This document shows positions 50,573 to 60,536 of a DNA stretch of 64,000 nucleotides, one piece after another. Each line of letters begins with the position of its first letter. Within the stretch, counting starts at the first letter, position 1. A program made the position numbers and the translations under genes. Origin of the DNA: Paucibacter sp963740455 (GTDB taxonomy: Bacteria; Pseudomonadota; Gammaproteobacteria; Burkholderiales; Burkholderiaceae_C); the NCBI GenBank assembly GCA_963740455.1, contig CAVUEF010000010.1:62001-126000 (forward strand), given 5' to 3'. A model generated the notes under the pieces. The model was given only the letters and a program-made list of their open reading frames with translations, had not been told where the DNA came from and searched no databases.

Positions 50573-50769
50573 GACCGGGGCGCCATTGCCTCTATTGGCT
50601 GGACTGAATGCCGGTGCACGGCAAAGCCCCCGGCTTCCCGCGTGGGTATGGAGAGTGAATCTCCCTACTTGACTGCAATAGAATGATCCCCATATGCCGT
50701 GAACAGGATGAAGACGCCGCCTCAGGCGTGTTCGCCAGGATCGGTAACTGACAGGAACAAGGAGTCGCG

Positions 50770-52671
50770 GTGAACAATCAATGGTTCTCGAAGGTAGCTG
50801 TTTGGATGGTGATCGCCTTGGTGCTGTTCACCGTCTTCAAGCAGTTCGATCGGGGCCCGACCCAGGGCAACCAGATTGGATATTCCGATTTCCTCGAGGA
50901 AGTGCGCGCCAAGCGCATCAAGAGCGTGGTGATCCAGGAGGGGCCGGGCAATGTCGAGATCAACGCGATCACCACCGACGACAAGAAGCTTCATACGATT
51001 GGCAGCTACATCGACCGTGGACTGACCGGCGATTTGCTGGCCAGCAATGTCAAGTTTGAAGTCAAGCCACGCGATGAGCCCTCGCTGCTGATGAATATCC
51101 TGGTGAGCTGGGGGCCGATGCTGCTCCTGATCGGCGTGTGGGTGTATTTCATGCGCCAGATGCAGGGTGGTGGCAAGGGCGGCGCGTTCAGCTTTGGCAA
51201 GTCCAAGGCACGCATGCTGGACGAGGCGAACAACACCACGACTTTTGCCGACGTGGCTGGGTGTGAGGAGGCCAAGGACGAGGTCAAGGAGTTGGTCGAC
51301 TTCCTGAAAGATCCGCAGAAATTCCAGAAGCTCGGTGGCCGCATTCCGCGCGGCGTGCTGCTGGTCGGCCCTCCGGGCACCGGCAAGACCTTGCTGGCCA
51401 AGGCGATTGCCGGCGAGGCCAAGGTGCCGTTCTTCAGCATTTCGGGCTCTGACTTTGTCGAAATGTTCGTCGGCGTCGGCGCGGCTCGCGTGCGCGACAT
51501 GTTCGAGCAGGCCAAAAAGAGCGCGCCTTGCATCATCTTCATCGACGAGATCGACGCGGTCGGACGCCATCGCGGCGCGGGCCTGGGCGGCGGCAATGAC
51601 GAGCGCGAGCAGACACTGAACCAGATGCTGGTCGAGATGGACGGTTTCGAAACCAATGTGGGCGTGATCGTGATGGCCGCGACGAACCGGCCCGACATTC
51701 TTGACCCGGCCTTGTTGCGTCCCGGCCGATTTGACCGCCAGGTCTACGTGACCTTGCCCGACGTGCGGGGACGCGAGCAGATTCTCGTCGTGCACATGCG
51801 CAAGGTGCCGGTGGGGCAGGACATTCGTGCTGACATCCTGGCGCGCGGTACGCCCGGTTTTTCGGGCGCCGATCTGGCCAATCTGGTCAACGAGGCGGCC
51901 TTGTTCGCGGCGCGCCGCGGCGGTCGCGTGGTCGAGATGGTCGACTTCGAAAAGGCCAAGGACAAGATCATGATGGGCCCCGAGCGCAAGTCGATGATCA
52001 TGCCCGAGGAAGAGCGTCGCAACACCGCCTACCACGAGTCCGGACATGCGCTGGTCGCGCGCCTGATGCCCAAGACCGATCCGGTGCACAAGGTGACGGT
52101 GATTCCGCGTGGTCGAGCCCTGGGCGTGACGATGCAATTGCCCGAAGGCGATCGATACAGCCTGGACAAGGAACGCATGCTGTCGACGATAGCGGTGCTG
52201 TTCGGTGGCCGCATTGCCGAAGAGGTGTTCATGCATCAGATGACGACCGGCGCCAGCAACGACTTCGAACGAGCCACGGCGATCGCGCGCGACATGGTCA
52301 CGCGCTACGGCATGACCGATGAGTTGGGCCCGATGGTCTATGCGGAAAACGAAGGCGAAGTCTTCCTGGGCCGCTCGGTGACCAAGACCACCACCATGTC
52401 CGAGGACACGATGCGCAAGGTCGATGGCGTGATCCGCCGCATCATCGACGAACAGTATGCGATTGCGCGCAAGTTGATCGAAGCCAATCAGGACAAGATC
52501 CACGCCATGGCCAAGGCCCTGCTGGAATGGGAAACCATTGATGCCGATCAGATCGACGACATCATGAACGGCAAGCCTCCGCGCGTTCCCAAGGACTGGG
52601 AGGCGCCGGCGAGCAAGCCCGACGGAACGCCGCCCCCCGTGACGACCGGAAGCGCTCCGGCGGCAGCCTGA
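50770..52671 (+). CDS. ftsH: ATP-dependent zinc metalloprotease FtsH
   Basis: 633 residues from a GTG with AAGGAG upstream. Two membrane helices (~6-22, ~110-127), AAA module with Walker A GPPGTGKT (200-207), Walker B FIDEID (257-262), SRH with ATNRPD, and the zinc site HESGH (422-426). Degrades membrane proteins and regulators such as LpxC and sigma-32. C-terminus Pro-rich. Confidence 0.97.
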   Translation: MNNQWFSKVAVWMVIALVLFTVFKQFDRGPTQGNQIGYSDFLEEVRAKRIKSVVIQEGPGNVEINAITTDDKKLHTIGSYIDRGLTGDLLASNVKFEVKPRDEPSLLMNILVSWGPMLLLIGVWVYFMRQMQGGGKGGAFSFGKSKARMLDEANNTTTFADVAGCEEAKDEVKELVDFLKDPQKFQKLGGRIPRGVLLVGPPGTGKTLLAKAIAGEAKVPFFSISGSDFVEMFVGVGAARVRDMFEQAKKSAPCIIFIDEIDAVGRHRGAGLGGGNDEREQTLNQMLVEMDGFETNVGVIVMAATNRPDILDPALLRPGRFDRQVYVTLPDVRGREQILVVHMRKVPVGQDIRADILARGTPGFSGADLANLVNEAALFAARRGGRVVEMVDFEKAKDKIMMGPERKSMIMPEEERRNTAYHESGHALVARLMPKTDPVHKVTVIPRGRALGVTMQLPEGDRYSLDKERMLSTIAVLFGGRIAEEVFMHQMTTGASNDFERATAIARDMVTRYGMTDELGPMVYAENEGEVFLGRSVTKTTTMSEDTMRKVDGVIRRIIDEQYAIARKLIEANQDKIHAMAKALLEWETIDADQIDDIMNGKPPRVPKDWEAPASKPDGTPPPVTTGSAPAAA

Positions 52672-52692
52672 GGGCAGCACGATTCGCGCAAG

Positions 52693-52713
52693 CGGGGCTT
52701 AGGCCCCGTTTTT
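52693..52713 (+). terminator. Terminator behind ftsH
   Basis: CGGGGC-TTAG-GCCCCG stem-loop followed by five T, between the ftsH stop and folP. Confidence 0.85.
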
Positions 52714-52747
52714 CATGGCGCATCCGATGCATCGATGGGAAGACACC

Positions 52748-53623
52748 ATGTTTTGGCAGACCGGCAGAGTCCGAATTGACCTGGGCCAAGCCCGTGTGAT
52801 GGGCATCGTCAATGTCACCCCCGACTCCTTTTCGGACGGTGGACAGTGGATTGATGCCAGCACCGCGCTCAAGCATTGCGAGCAGCTGGTGGCTGATGGC
52901 GCCGACATCCTCGACATCGGCGGCGAGTCCAGCCGGCCTGGCGCGCAGCCGCTCAATGTCGAGGCCGAGTTGGCGCGCGTGTTGCCGGTGCTGCGCGGCG
53001 CCCTGAGCCTTGGTGTGCCGGTATCGGTAGACACGTGCAAGCCCGAGGTGATGCGCGCCGCGCTGGACTTGGGCGTTGACATCGTGAACGACATTCATGC
53101 ACTGCAAATGCCGGGTGCACTGGAGGCGCTGGCCAGGCATCCGAGCGCCGGCGTGTGCCTGATGCATATGCGCGGCGACCCGCGCACCATGCAGTCCGAA
53201 TCGGACTATCGGGACGTGACGAGCGAAGTGGGCCTGTTCCTCGCACAGCGCGCCGATGCCGCGCGCGCTGCCGGCATCGCAAAGACACGTATCGTGCTCG
53301 ATCCGGGTTACGGATTTGCGAAGACGACGCAGCACAATTTCCAGTTGTTGCGAGAACAGCGTCAGCTTTGCGCGCTGGGTTATCCCTTGTTGGTGGGGTG
53401 GTCGCGCAAAGGCTCGATTGGCGCAGTCACCGGCAAACCGGTGGGCGAGCGCTTGGCGGGTAGCATTGCCGCCGCGCTGGCCGCTTTGGCGCACGGCGCA
53501 AAAATATTGCGGGTCCATGACGTGGCGCAAACGGTTGATGCGCTCAAGGTCTGGCAGGCCGCAGGCGCCCCCGGTGCAGCCGGGGTTTGCGGTGAAAATT
53601 CGACTCAGGGAGACAAGAGATGA
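52748..53623 (+). CDS. folP: Dihydropteroate synthase
   Basis: 291 residues from the ATG at 52748 (GGGAAG upstream; the ATG at 52715 lies in the terminator region). Signature VMGIVNVTPDSFSDGGQWID and ILDIGGESSRPGA; C-terminal VGWSRKGSIG. Condenses para-aminobenzoate with hydroxymethyl-dihydropterin pyrophosphate; target of sulfonamides. The next start overlaps its stop. Confidence 0.95.
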   Translation: MFWQTGRVRIDLGQARVMGIVNVTPDSFSDGGQWIDASTALKHCEQLVADGADILDIGGESSRPGAQPLNVEAELARVLPVLRGALSLGVPVSVDTCKPEVMRAALDLGVDIVNDIHALQMPGALEALARHPSAGVCLMHMRGDPRTMQSESDYRDVTSEVGLFLAQRADAARAAGIAKTRIVLDPGYGFAKTTQHNFQLLREQRQLCALGYPLLVGWSRKGSIGAVTGKPVGERLAGSIAAALAALAHGAKILRVHDVAQTVDALKVWQAAGAPGAAGVCGENSTQGDKR

Positions 53624-54951
53624 CACGCAGCTTTTTCGGCACTGATGGAATTCGCGGAACCGTCGGTCAGGCGCCCATCACGCCCGACTTCATGCTGCGC
53701 CTGGGGCATGCGGTAGGGCGCGTGCTGCGCACCGACATGCAGCGTCCGCGCGTGCTGATAGGCAAGGACACGCGCATCTCGGGCTACATGATCGAGTCCG
53801 CGCTGGAGGCGGGCTTCGCTTCGGCCGGTGTCGATGTGCTGTTGACCGGGCCCTTGCCCACGCCTGGGGTGGCTTATCTGACGCGTGCGCTGAGGCTGGA
53901 CCTGGGGGTGGTCATCAGCGCTTCGCACAACCCGTTTGCCGACAATGGCATCAAGTTCTTCTCGGCCGGCGGGCAAAAGCTGTCCGACGCCTGGGAGGCC
54001 GAAGTCGAGCGCGTGCTCGCCGAGCCCGCGGTCTGGGTCGATTCGGCCAGCCTGGGCAAGGCGCGGCGCCTGGAGGACGCGCGGGGCCGCTATATCGAGT
54101 TCTGCAAGAGCTGCTTCGGGTCGGAGCTGTCGCTGCGGGGCTTGAAGCTGGTGGTCGATGCCGCCCATGGCGCGGCCTATCACGTGGCGCCCGACGTGTT
54201 TCACGAGCTGGGCGCTGATGTTGTCTCGATTGGCTGCAGTCCGGATGGATTCAACATCAATGCAGGCTTCGGCGCGACCGCCCCGGCGGCGCTGGTGGCG
54301 GCCGTGCGTGAACACGGTGCCGACTACGGCATCGCCCTGGATGGCGACGCCGACCGGCTGCAATTGATTGATCGTGATGGCCGCCTGTTCAATGGCGACG
54401 AGTTGCTGTACCTGATGGTGTCGGACAGACTCAATCAAGGCCATGCGGTGCCCGGCGCGGTGGGTACCTTGATGACGAATATGGCGGTGGAGGTGGCGCT
54501 GAAGGCGCGCGACGTTGAATTTGTTCGCGCCAAGGTCGGTGACCGCTATGTGCTTGAGGAGCTGACGGCGCGCGGCTGGCAGCTCGGCGGCGAAGGTTCG
54601 GGCCATCTGCTGGCGCTGGACAAACACACGACGGGTGACGGCATCGTCAGCGCGCTGCTGATCCTGCAAGCCATTTGCCGCAGCGGGCTATCCCTGAGCG
54701 ATCAGTTGAAAGACGTCAGCCTGTTTCCGCAAAGCTTGATCAATGTGCGGCTGCAGCCGGGGCAGGACTGGAAGAGCAATGCAGGACTGGCGCGCGAACA
54801 GGCGGAAGTCAGCTCCGAACTGGGCGACCGAGGCCGGGTCTTGATCCGCGCGTCAGGGACCGAGCCCTTGTTGCGCGTGATGGTGGAAGCCAGCGACGCA
54901 GGCGTGGCAAAGAAGATGGCCGAACGACTGGCCCAGACGGTCAGGCAATGA
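53620..54951 (+). CDS. glmM: Phosphoglucosamine mutase
   Basis: 443 residues. Active-site Ser102 in GVVISASHNPFADNG, metal loop ALDGDADRLQ and sugar loop GEGSGHLLALD. Converts glucosamine-6-phosphate to glucosamine-1-phosphate for UDP-GlcNAc. Overlaps folP by 4 bp (ATGA). Confidence 0.96.
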   Translation: MTRSFFGTDGIRGTVGQAPITPDFMLRLGHAVGRVLRTDMQRPRVLIGKDTRISGYMIESALEAGFASAGVDVLLTGPLPTPGVAYLTRALRLDLGVVISASHNPFADNGIKFFSAGGQKLSDAWEAEVERVLAEPAVWVDSASLGKARRLEDARGRYIEFCKSCFGSELSLRGLKLVVDAAHGAAYHVAPDVFHELGADVVSIGCSPDGFNINAGFGATAPAALVAAVREHGADYGIALDGDADRLQLIDRDGRLFNGDELLYLMVSDRLNQGHAVPGAVGTLMTNMAVEVALKARDVEFVRAKVGDRYVLEELTARGWQLGGEGSGHLLALDKHTTGDGIVSALLILQAICRSGLSLSDQLKDVSLFPQSLINVRLQPGQDWKSNAGLAREQAEVSSELGDRGRVLIRASGTEPLLRVMVEASDAGVAKKMAERLAQTVRQ

Positions 54952-55061
54952 GGCCCGGTGTCGCGTCGCTGCAAATCTCGATGGCTGCGGGATTGTGACA
55001 AGCCGGCCGCGCTTTGTGACCGTGACAAAGCGTTGGCCCGTCCTCGCGAATTGGTCGGACA

Positions 55062-55082
55062 ATGTCACATCATTGTCATTTT
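55062..55082 (+). promoter_or_regulatory. Pho box upstream of pstS
   Basis: TGTCA at 55063-55067 and 55074-55078, an 11-bp direct repeat with AT-rich continuation, the classic PhoB half-site pair. A GAATAA -10-like hexamer follows about 8 bp downstream, about 40 bp before the pstS ATG. Further TGACA/TGTGAC words lie upstream (55018-55028). Confidence 0.75.
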
Positions 55083-55132
55083 TGGCGAATAAAGTGCGGG
55101 CATTGCAACCCCAATCCACCGAAAGGTTAGAC

Positions 55133-56170
55133 ATGAAGATGGTCAAGTTTCGAAGCGCATTGATACTCTCGGCCGCTGCGGCTCTGTCTTGTGTGGCGCA
55201 AGCCCAGGACATCACAGGTGCCGGCGCAAGCTTCCCGGCCCCGGTGTATGCCAAGTGGGCCGACGCCTACAACAAGGCCACGGGTGCTCGCATCAACTAC
55301 CAATCGGTGGGATCGGGCGCTGGCATCAAGCAGATCAAGGGCAAGACCGTTGATTTCGGTGCCTCGGATATGCCTTTGACCGACGAGCAGCTCAATGCCG
55401 ATGGTCTCTTGCAATTCCCGACCGTGATGGGCGGCGTGGTGCCGGTCGTCAACATCAAGGGTATCGTTCCTGGACAGATCAAGCTGAACGGCCAGGTACT
55501 CGGCGACATCTATCTGGGCAAGATTACCAAGTGGAATGACGGCGCCCTGACCGCGCTCAATCCCGGCGTGTCGCTGCCTGCTGAGGCGATTGCCGTGGTG
55601 CGTCGTGCCGATGGCTCGGGCACCACCTTCATCTTCACCAACTATCTGTCCAAGGTGAATGCCGAGTGGAAGTCCAAGGTTGGCGAAGGTGCTGCCGTGA
55701 ACTGGCCGGTTGGCGCCGGTGGCAAGGGCAATGAAGGGGTGTCGTCCTATGTGCAGCGCCTGCCCAACTCGATTGGCTTTGTGGAATACGCCTACGCCAA
55801 GCAAAACAAGATGTCCTATGTGCTGATGCGCAATGCGGCCGGCGTCTATGTCAGCCCCAGCGACGTCGCGTTCAAGGCAGCCGCCGCTGGTGCTTCATGG
55901 AACAAGAGCTTCTATCAAGTCCTGACCGAACAACCCGGCAAGGACAGCTGGCCCCTGACGGGCGCCACGTTCATCCTGATGCACAAGAGCCAGGAAACAG
56001 CTGCCAAGGCCACCAATGCCTTGAAGTTCTTCGATTGGTCCTACATCAATGGCGACAAGATGGCGGCCGAACTAGACTACGTGCCTATGCCTGACAGCGT
56101 CAAGGACCTGGTGCGCAAGGAGTGGGGCCAGATCAAGGACAGCAGCGGCAAGGCCGTGGGCTTCAAGTAA
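55133..56170 (+). CDS. pstS: Phosphate ABC transporter substrate-binding protein PstS
   Basis: 345 residues. Signal peptide 1-24 (cleavage AQA-Q), then DITGAGASFPAPVYAKWADA, SGAGIKQI, DFGASDMPL and RRADGSGTTFIFTNYLS, the phosphate-binding loops. Periplasmic receptor of the Pst system. Preceded by a Pho box and followed by a strong terminator, so made in excess over the rest. Confidence 0.95.
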   Translation: MKMVKFRSALILSAAAALSCVAQAQDITGAGASFPAPVYAKWADAYNKATGARINYQSVGSGAGIKQIKGKTVDFGASDMPLTDEQLNADGLLQFPTVMGGVVPVVNIKGIVPGQIKLNGQVLGDIYLGKITKWNDGALTALNPGVSLPAEAIAVVRRADGSGTTFIFTNYLSKVNAEWKSKVGEGAAVNWPVGAGGKGNEGVSSYVQRLPNSIGFVEYAYAKQNKMSYVLMRNAAGVYVSPSDVAFKAAAAGASWNKSFYQVLTEQPGKDSWPLTGATFILMHKSQETAAKATNALKFFDWSYINGDKMAAELDYVPMPDSVKDLVRKEWGQIKDSSGKAVGFK

Positions 56171-56208
56171 ATCGCCGGGGCGCATGCGCCCTTGCTATAC
56201 GAAACGGC

Positions 56209-56243
56209 AAGCTTGCCGGGCTAGGGGCCCGGCAAGCTTTTTT
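56209..56243 (+). terminator. Strong terminator/attenuator between pstS and pstC
   Basis: Twelve-bp perfect stem (AAGCTTGCCGGG/CCCGGCAAGCTT), 7-base loop, then a T-run. Readthrough would give low pstCAB relative to pstS. Confidence 0.9.
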
Positions 56244-56260
56244 GAACGAGGAAGTGACGT

Positions 56261-57277
56261 GTGACCCCAACAGTTCCCGCTATGCCGCTGCCCAGCCCGG
56301 CCTCTGAATTGAAAAGCAAGGGCTTGGAGTCGACGCGCCGCCGGGTTTCACCCTGGGCTGACCGCTTGTTTGCCGTGCTCGCGCATGGCGCGGCGTGGTT
56401 GGTGCTCTTGATGCTGATCGGCATTGTCGGCTCGCTGCTGGTGAGCGCCATGCCGGCGATCAGCGAATACGGCTTGAGCTTTCTGTGGCGCAGCCAATGG
56501 GATCCCGTCAAGAACGAGTACGGCGGTCTGGTGATGATTTACGGCACCTTGATGACCTCCTTCATCGCCCTCCTGATTGCCGTGCCGGTGAGCTTTGGCA
56601 TTGCCTTGTTTCTGACCGAGTTGTCGCCCGGCTGGCTGCGCCGGCCGCTGGGCATCGCCGTGGAATTGCTGGCGGCCGTGCCGTCCATCGTGTATGGCAT
56701 GTGGGGCCTGCTCGTGTTCGGGCCGATTCTTGCCGCCTATGTGCAGCAGCCGCTGCAAAAGCTGCTCGCCGGCGTGCCGTATCTGAGCACTCTGGTGGAA
56801 GGCCCGCCAGTGGGCATCGGCATTTTGTCGGCCGGCATCATTCTGGCCATCATGATCATTCCCTTCATTGCGTCGGTCATGCGCGACGTGTTCGAGACCA
56901 CACCGGCGATGTTGCGCGAATCGGCTTACGGGCTGGGCGCGACGACCTGGGAGGTGGTGTACCGGGTGGTCCTGCCCTTCACCAAGGCAGGCGTGGTGGG
57001 CGCCATCATGCTGGGCTTGGGCCGGGCGTTGGGCGAAACCATGGCGATCACCTTTGTGATCGGCAATATGAACCAACTGGATTCGCCATCGCTGTTTGCC
57101 GCTGCGAACAGCATCACCTCGGCGTTGGCCAACGAATTTGCCGAAGCCGAACCGGGTTTGCATCAGGCTTCACTGATCTACCTGGGACTGATTCTTTTCT
57201 TCATCACCTTCGTGGTGCTGGCGCTGTCGAAGGTCTTGCTGGCGCATCTCAAGAAAGCCGAGGGGACCCGCACATGA
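56261..57277 (+). CDS. pstC: Phosphate ABC transporter permease PstC
   Basis: 338 residues from a GTG with GAGGAAG upstream. Six membrane helices and the permease EAA-type loop ESAYGLGATTWEVVYRVVLP. Starts LFAVLAHGAAWLVLLMLIGI. Partner of PstA in the inner membrane. Confidence 0.94.
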   Translation: MTPTVPAMPLPSPASELKSKGLESTRRRVSPWADRLFAVLAHGAAWLVLLMLIGIVGSLLVSAMPAISEYGLSFLWRSQWDPVKNEYGGLVMIYGTLMTSFIALLIAVPVSFGIALFLTELSPGWLRRPLGIAVELLAAVPSIVYGMWGLLVFGPILAAYVQQPLQKLLAGVPYLSTLVEGPPVGIGILSAGIILAIMIIPFIASVMRDVFETTPAMLRESAYGLGATTWEVVYRVVLPFTKAGVVGAIMLGLGRALGETMAITFVIGNMNQLDSPSLFAAANSITSALANEFAEAEPGLHQASLIYLGLILFFITFVVLALSKVLLAHLKKAEGTRT

Positions 57278-58140
57278 GCATTGTCTCCCTGGACAAGAAC
57301 CGCATGGCCAAGCACCGGCGGCGCAAGCGCGTCAACGCCGTCGCCTTGACCTTGTCGCTGGGGGCGATGGCGTTCGGTCTGTTCTGGCTGATCTGGATTC
57401 TGTTTGAGACCTTCAAGTTGGGCCTGAGCGGCTTGAGCTTGTCGCTGTTCACCGAAATGACGCCGCCGCCAATGGCTGACACCGGTGGCCTGGCGAACGC
57501 CATCTTCGGTTCTTTGACGATGGTGGGCTTGGCCACCCTGATCGGGACACCGGTGGGCATCATGGCCGGCGTCTATGTCGCCGAGTATGGTCAGCGCACC
57601 TGGCTGGGGAGCGCCACTCGCTTCATCAACGACATCTTGCTGTCGGCGCCGTCGATCGTGATCGGCCTGTTCATTTACGCCATGGTGGTGGCGCGCTTCA
57701 GAACGTTTTCGGCCTTTGCCGGTGTGCTGGCATTGGCGTTGATCGTGATACCGGTGGTGTTACGCACCACCGGGACGATGCTGATGCTGATTCCCAACGC
57801 CTTGCGCGAAGCAGCCTACGCGCTGGGCACCCCGAAATGGAAGGTGATCTCGAAAATCACGCTCAAGGCCGCGCGTGCCGGCGTCGTGACCGGCGTGTTG
57901 CTGGCATTGGCGCGCATTTCCGGCGAGACGGCGCCGCTGCTGTTCACGGCGCTGTCCAACCAGTTCTGGAGTTGGGATCTGGGTCAGCCGATGGCCAATC
58001 TGCCGGTGACGATATTCAAGTTCGCGATGAGCCCTTATGAAAACTGGCAGAAGCTTGCTTGGGCCGGGGTATTCCTGATCACGATGGGTGTGTTGGCTTT
58101 GAATATCGCCGCCCGCGTGATGTTCCGCAACAAGCACTGA
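57274..58140 (+). CDS. pstA: Phosphate ABC transporter permease PstA
   Basis: 288 residues from the ATG at 57274 overlapping the pstC stop (ATGA). Six helices; EAA loop EAAYALGTPKWKVISKITLK; conserved SGETAPLLFTAL. The frame is open far upstream inside pstC, which is only a shadow. Confidence 0.94.
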   Translation: MSIVSLDKNRMAKHRRRKRVNAVALTLSLGAMAFGLFWLIWILFETFKLGLSGLSLSLFTEMTPPPMADTGGLANAIFGSLTMVGLATLIGTPVGIMAGVYVAEYGQRTWLGSATRFINDILLSAPSIVIGLFIYAMVVARFRTFSAFAGVLALALIVIPVVLRTTGTMLMLIPNALREAAYALGTPKWKVISKITLKAARAGVVTGVLLALARISGETAPLLFTALSNQFWSWDLGQPMANLPVTIFKFAMSPYENWQKLAWAGVFLITMGVLALNIAARVMFRNKH

Positions 58141-58157
58141 TTCAAGAAGAGAACCCA

Positions 58158-58943
58158 ATGGATGCAACGCTTGCTACGTCCGTCGCTGTCGAACCGAAGG
58201 TGATAGTGCGGGATCTGGATTTTTTTTACGGCAGCTTTCAAGCACTGAAGCGCATCAATCTGGACATCCAGGAGCACAAGGTCACGGCGTTCATCGGCCC
58301 ATCGGGTTGCGGCAAGTCGACCTTGCTGCGCTGCTTCAACCGCATGTACGCGCTCTATCCCGAGCAGCGTGCCGAGGGCCAGATCATGCTCGATGGCGAG
58401 AACATCCTGCAAAGCAAGCTCGACGTGAGTCTGATACGGGCCAAGGTGGGCATGGTGTTTCAGAAGCCGACGCCTTTTCCGATGTCGATCTACGACAACA
58501 TCGCGTTCGGCGTGAAACTGTTCGAGACCCTGCCGCGCGTGGAGATGGACGAACGGGTCGAGTGGGCGCTGAAGAAGGCGGCGCTGTGGAACGAAGTGAA
58601 GGACAAGCTCAACCAGAGCGGCTCGGGTCTGTCGGGCGGTCAGCAGCAGCGTCTGTGCATTGCGCGCGGCATTGCCATCAAACCCGAAGTGCTGCTGCTC
58701 GACGAACCCTGCTCGGCCCTGGATCCGATCTCGACCGGAAAGATCGAAGAACTGATCCATGAACTCAAGAGCGAATACACGGTGCTGATCGTTACGCACA
58801 ATATGCAGCAGGCCGCGCGAGTTTCCGACTACACCGCGTATATGTACCTGGGCGACCTGATCGAGTTTGGCCGGACCACGGATGTCTTCATGAAGCCCAA
58901 GAAGAAGGATACCGAGGACTACATCACAGGCAGATTCGGATGA
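58158..58943 (+). CDS. pstB: Phosphate ABC transporter ATP-binding protein PstB
   Basis: 261 residues. Walker A GPSGCGKST (47-55), signature LSGGQQQR, Walker B LLLDEPCSALDP, H-loop THN. Typical start DATLATSVAVEPKVIVRDLD. Powers phosphate import. Confidence 0.96.
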   Translation: MDATLATSVAVEPKVIVRDLDFFYGSFQALKRINLDIQEHKVTAFIGPSGCGKSTLLRCFNRMYALYPEQRAEGQIMLDGENILQSKLDVSLIRAKVGMVFQKPTPFPMSIYDNIAFGVKLFETLPRVEMDERVEWALKKAALWNEVKDKLNQSGSGLSGGQQQRLCIARGIAIKPEVLLLDEPCSALDPISTGKIEELIHELKSEYTVLIVTHNMQQAARVSDYTAYMYLGDLIEFGRTTDVFMKPKKKDTEDYITGRFG

Positions 58944-59090
58944 AACGCTGGAATGCAGCGGGGGCAGAGTCACAAGGCGCGGCAATGCGGTGTGGAGTTG
59001 CCCAGGCCTGTGCAGCATCGACCGGTCGGCGCGATCAGACCGAACTGAAATTGTTCGGAAGTTCAACGGTTCTCACCAGGAGCAAACAGC

Positions 59091-59798
59091 ATGGTTGACA
59101 AACATCTTTCTACCCAGTTTGACGCCGAGCTGAGCGGCATTTCGACGCGCGTGCTTGAGATGGGCGGCCTGGTCGAATCGCAGGTCGTGCAGTCCGTCGT
59201 CGCTCTGACTCAATTCGATGCCGACGTTGCAGGCGAAGTGCTCAAGACCGAGGAGCGCGTGAATGCGATGGAAATCGAGATCGACCGCGACCTGTCCAGC
59301 ATCATTGCGCGGCGCCAACCCACGGCGCGCGATCTGCGCCTCCTGATCGCGATCTCCAAGGCGATCGCCAACCTCGAACGCGTGGGCGATGAAGCCGCCC
59401 GTGTGGCACGCACCGTCCTGCGGCTGATCAAGTCGGGTGTCGTCAACAGGCTGCGTCTGCCCATGTCCGATCTGAGTTTCGAGGCCAACTTGGCCACGGC
59501 GCAACTGCGCAAGGCGCTCGACGCGTTTGCCCGTCTGGACGTGGACCGTGCCCTCGAAGTGCTCAGGGAAGACGACCAGATCGACAGAGAATTCGAGGGG
59601 CTGGTGCGCAAGCTCATCACCTACATGATGGAAGACCCACGCACCATCTCGAGCAGCATCGACATGATATTCGTGGCCAAGGCCATCGAACGGGTGGGCG
59701 ACCATGCCAAGAACCTGGCCGAGGTCATCATCTACGTGGTGAAGGGCATGGACGTACGCCACAACTCGCCCGCAGACATCGAGACGATGGTGCGCTGA
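59091..59798 (+). CDS. phoU: Phosphate signalling regulator PhoU
   Basis: 235 residues, two PhoU helical repeats with the acidic metal motifs (LIAISKAIANLERVGDEAAR; FVAKAIERVGDHAKNLAEVI). Links the Pst transporter to PhoR and keeps the regulon off in high phosphate. The 147-bp gap before it shows no gene or clear terminator. Confidence 0.95.
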   Translation: MVDKHLSTQFDAELSGISTRVLEMGGLVESQVVQSVVALTQFDADVAGEVLKTEERVNAMEIEIDRDLSSIIARRQPTARDLRLLIAISKAIANLERVGDEAARVARTVLRLIKSGVVNRLRLPMSDLSFEANLATAQLRKALDAFARLDVDRALEVLREDDQIDREFEGLVRKLITYMMEDPRTISSSIDMIFVAKAIERVGDHAKNLAEVIIYVVKGMDVRHNSPADIETMVR

Positions 59799-59834
59799 AC
59801 CCGGCAGACTTCGCAACAACAGACAGGAGTGAGC

Positions 59835-60536
59835 ATGAGTCGCGTACTGGTAGTCGAAGACGAGTCGGCAATTGCCGAGCTGATTTCAATCAATCTTCGG
59901 CACGCAGGCTTCGAGGTCAGCGTGGCCACGAACGCCGAGCAGGCGCAACGTGCGGTCGACGGGGCGTTGCCTGATCTGGTCTTGCTCGACTGGATGCTGC
60001 CTGGGCAGTCGGGCATGGCATTGGCGCGTCAGTGGCGCGGCGTCGCGCGCACGCGCGAGCTGCCTATCATCATGCTCACGGCGCGCGCCGAAGAGATGGA
60101 CAAGGTGTCAGGGCTCGATGCCGGTGCCGATGACTATCTGACCAAGCCGTTTTCGACCAAGGAATTGCTGGCGCGCATACGCGCCGTGCTGCGTCGCAAG
60201 GCCCCCGAGTCGCTGGACACGGCGGTCGCGATCGGTGAGCTGACGCTGGATCCGGCCACGCGCCGCGTCACCGGTGAGGGCGCAGAGATCAAGCTGGGTC
60301 CGACCGAATTTCGCTTGCTGCACTTCTTCATGACGCACCCCGAACGCGTGCACAGCCGCGCGCAGTTGCTCGATCGGGTCTGGGGCGACCATGTGTTCAT
60401 CGAGGAGCGCACGGTTGACGTGCATGTGAAGCGACTGCGCAATGCGCTGGAGCCGGTGCTGTGCCATCGCATGATCGAGACGGTGCGGGGCGCGGGCTAT
60501 CGACTGACCCAGCATGTCGGCGCCGCTGCGGCATGA
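59835..60536 (+). CDS. phoB: Phosphate regulon response regulator PhoB
   Basis: 233 residues from the ATG at 59835 (AGGAG five bases upstream); a GTG at 59829 is less likely. Receiver with Asp9/Glu10, phospho-Asp52 (LLDWMLPGQSG) and LTKPF; OmpR-type winged helix at the C-terminus (RVHSRAQLLDRVWGDHVFIE, ERTVDVHVKRLR). Binds Pho boxes such as 55062-55082. Confidence 0.95.
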   Translation: MSRVLVVEDESAIAELISINLRHAGFEVSVATNAEQAQRAVDGALPDLVLLDWMLPGQSGMALARQWRGVARTRELPIIMLTARAEEMDKVSGLDAGADDYLTKPFSTKELLARIRAVLRRKAPESLDTAVAIGELTLDPATRRVTGEGAEIKLGPTEFRLLHFFMTHPERVHSRAQLLDRVWGDHVFIEERTVDVHVKRLRNALEPVLCHRMIETVRGAGYRLTQHVGAAAA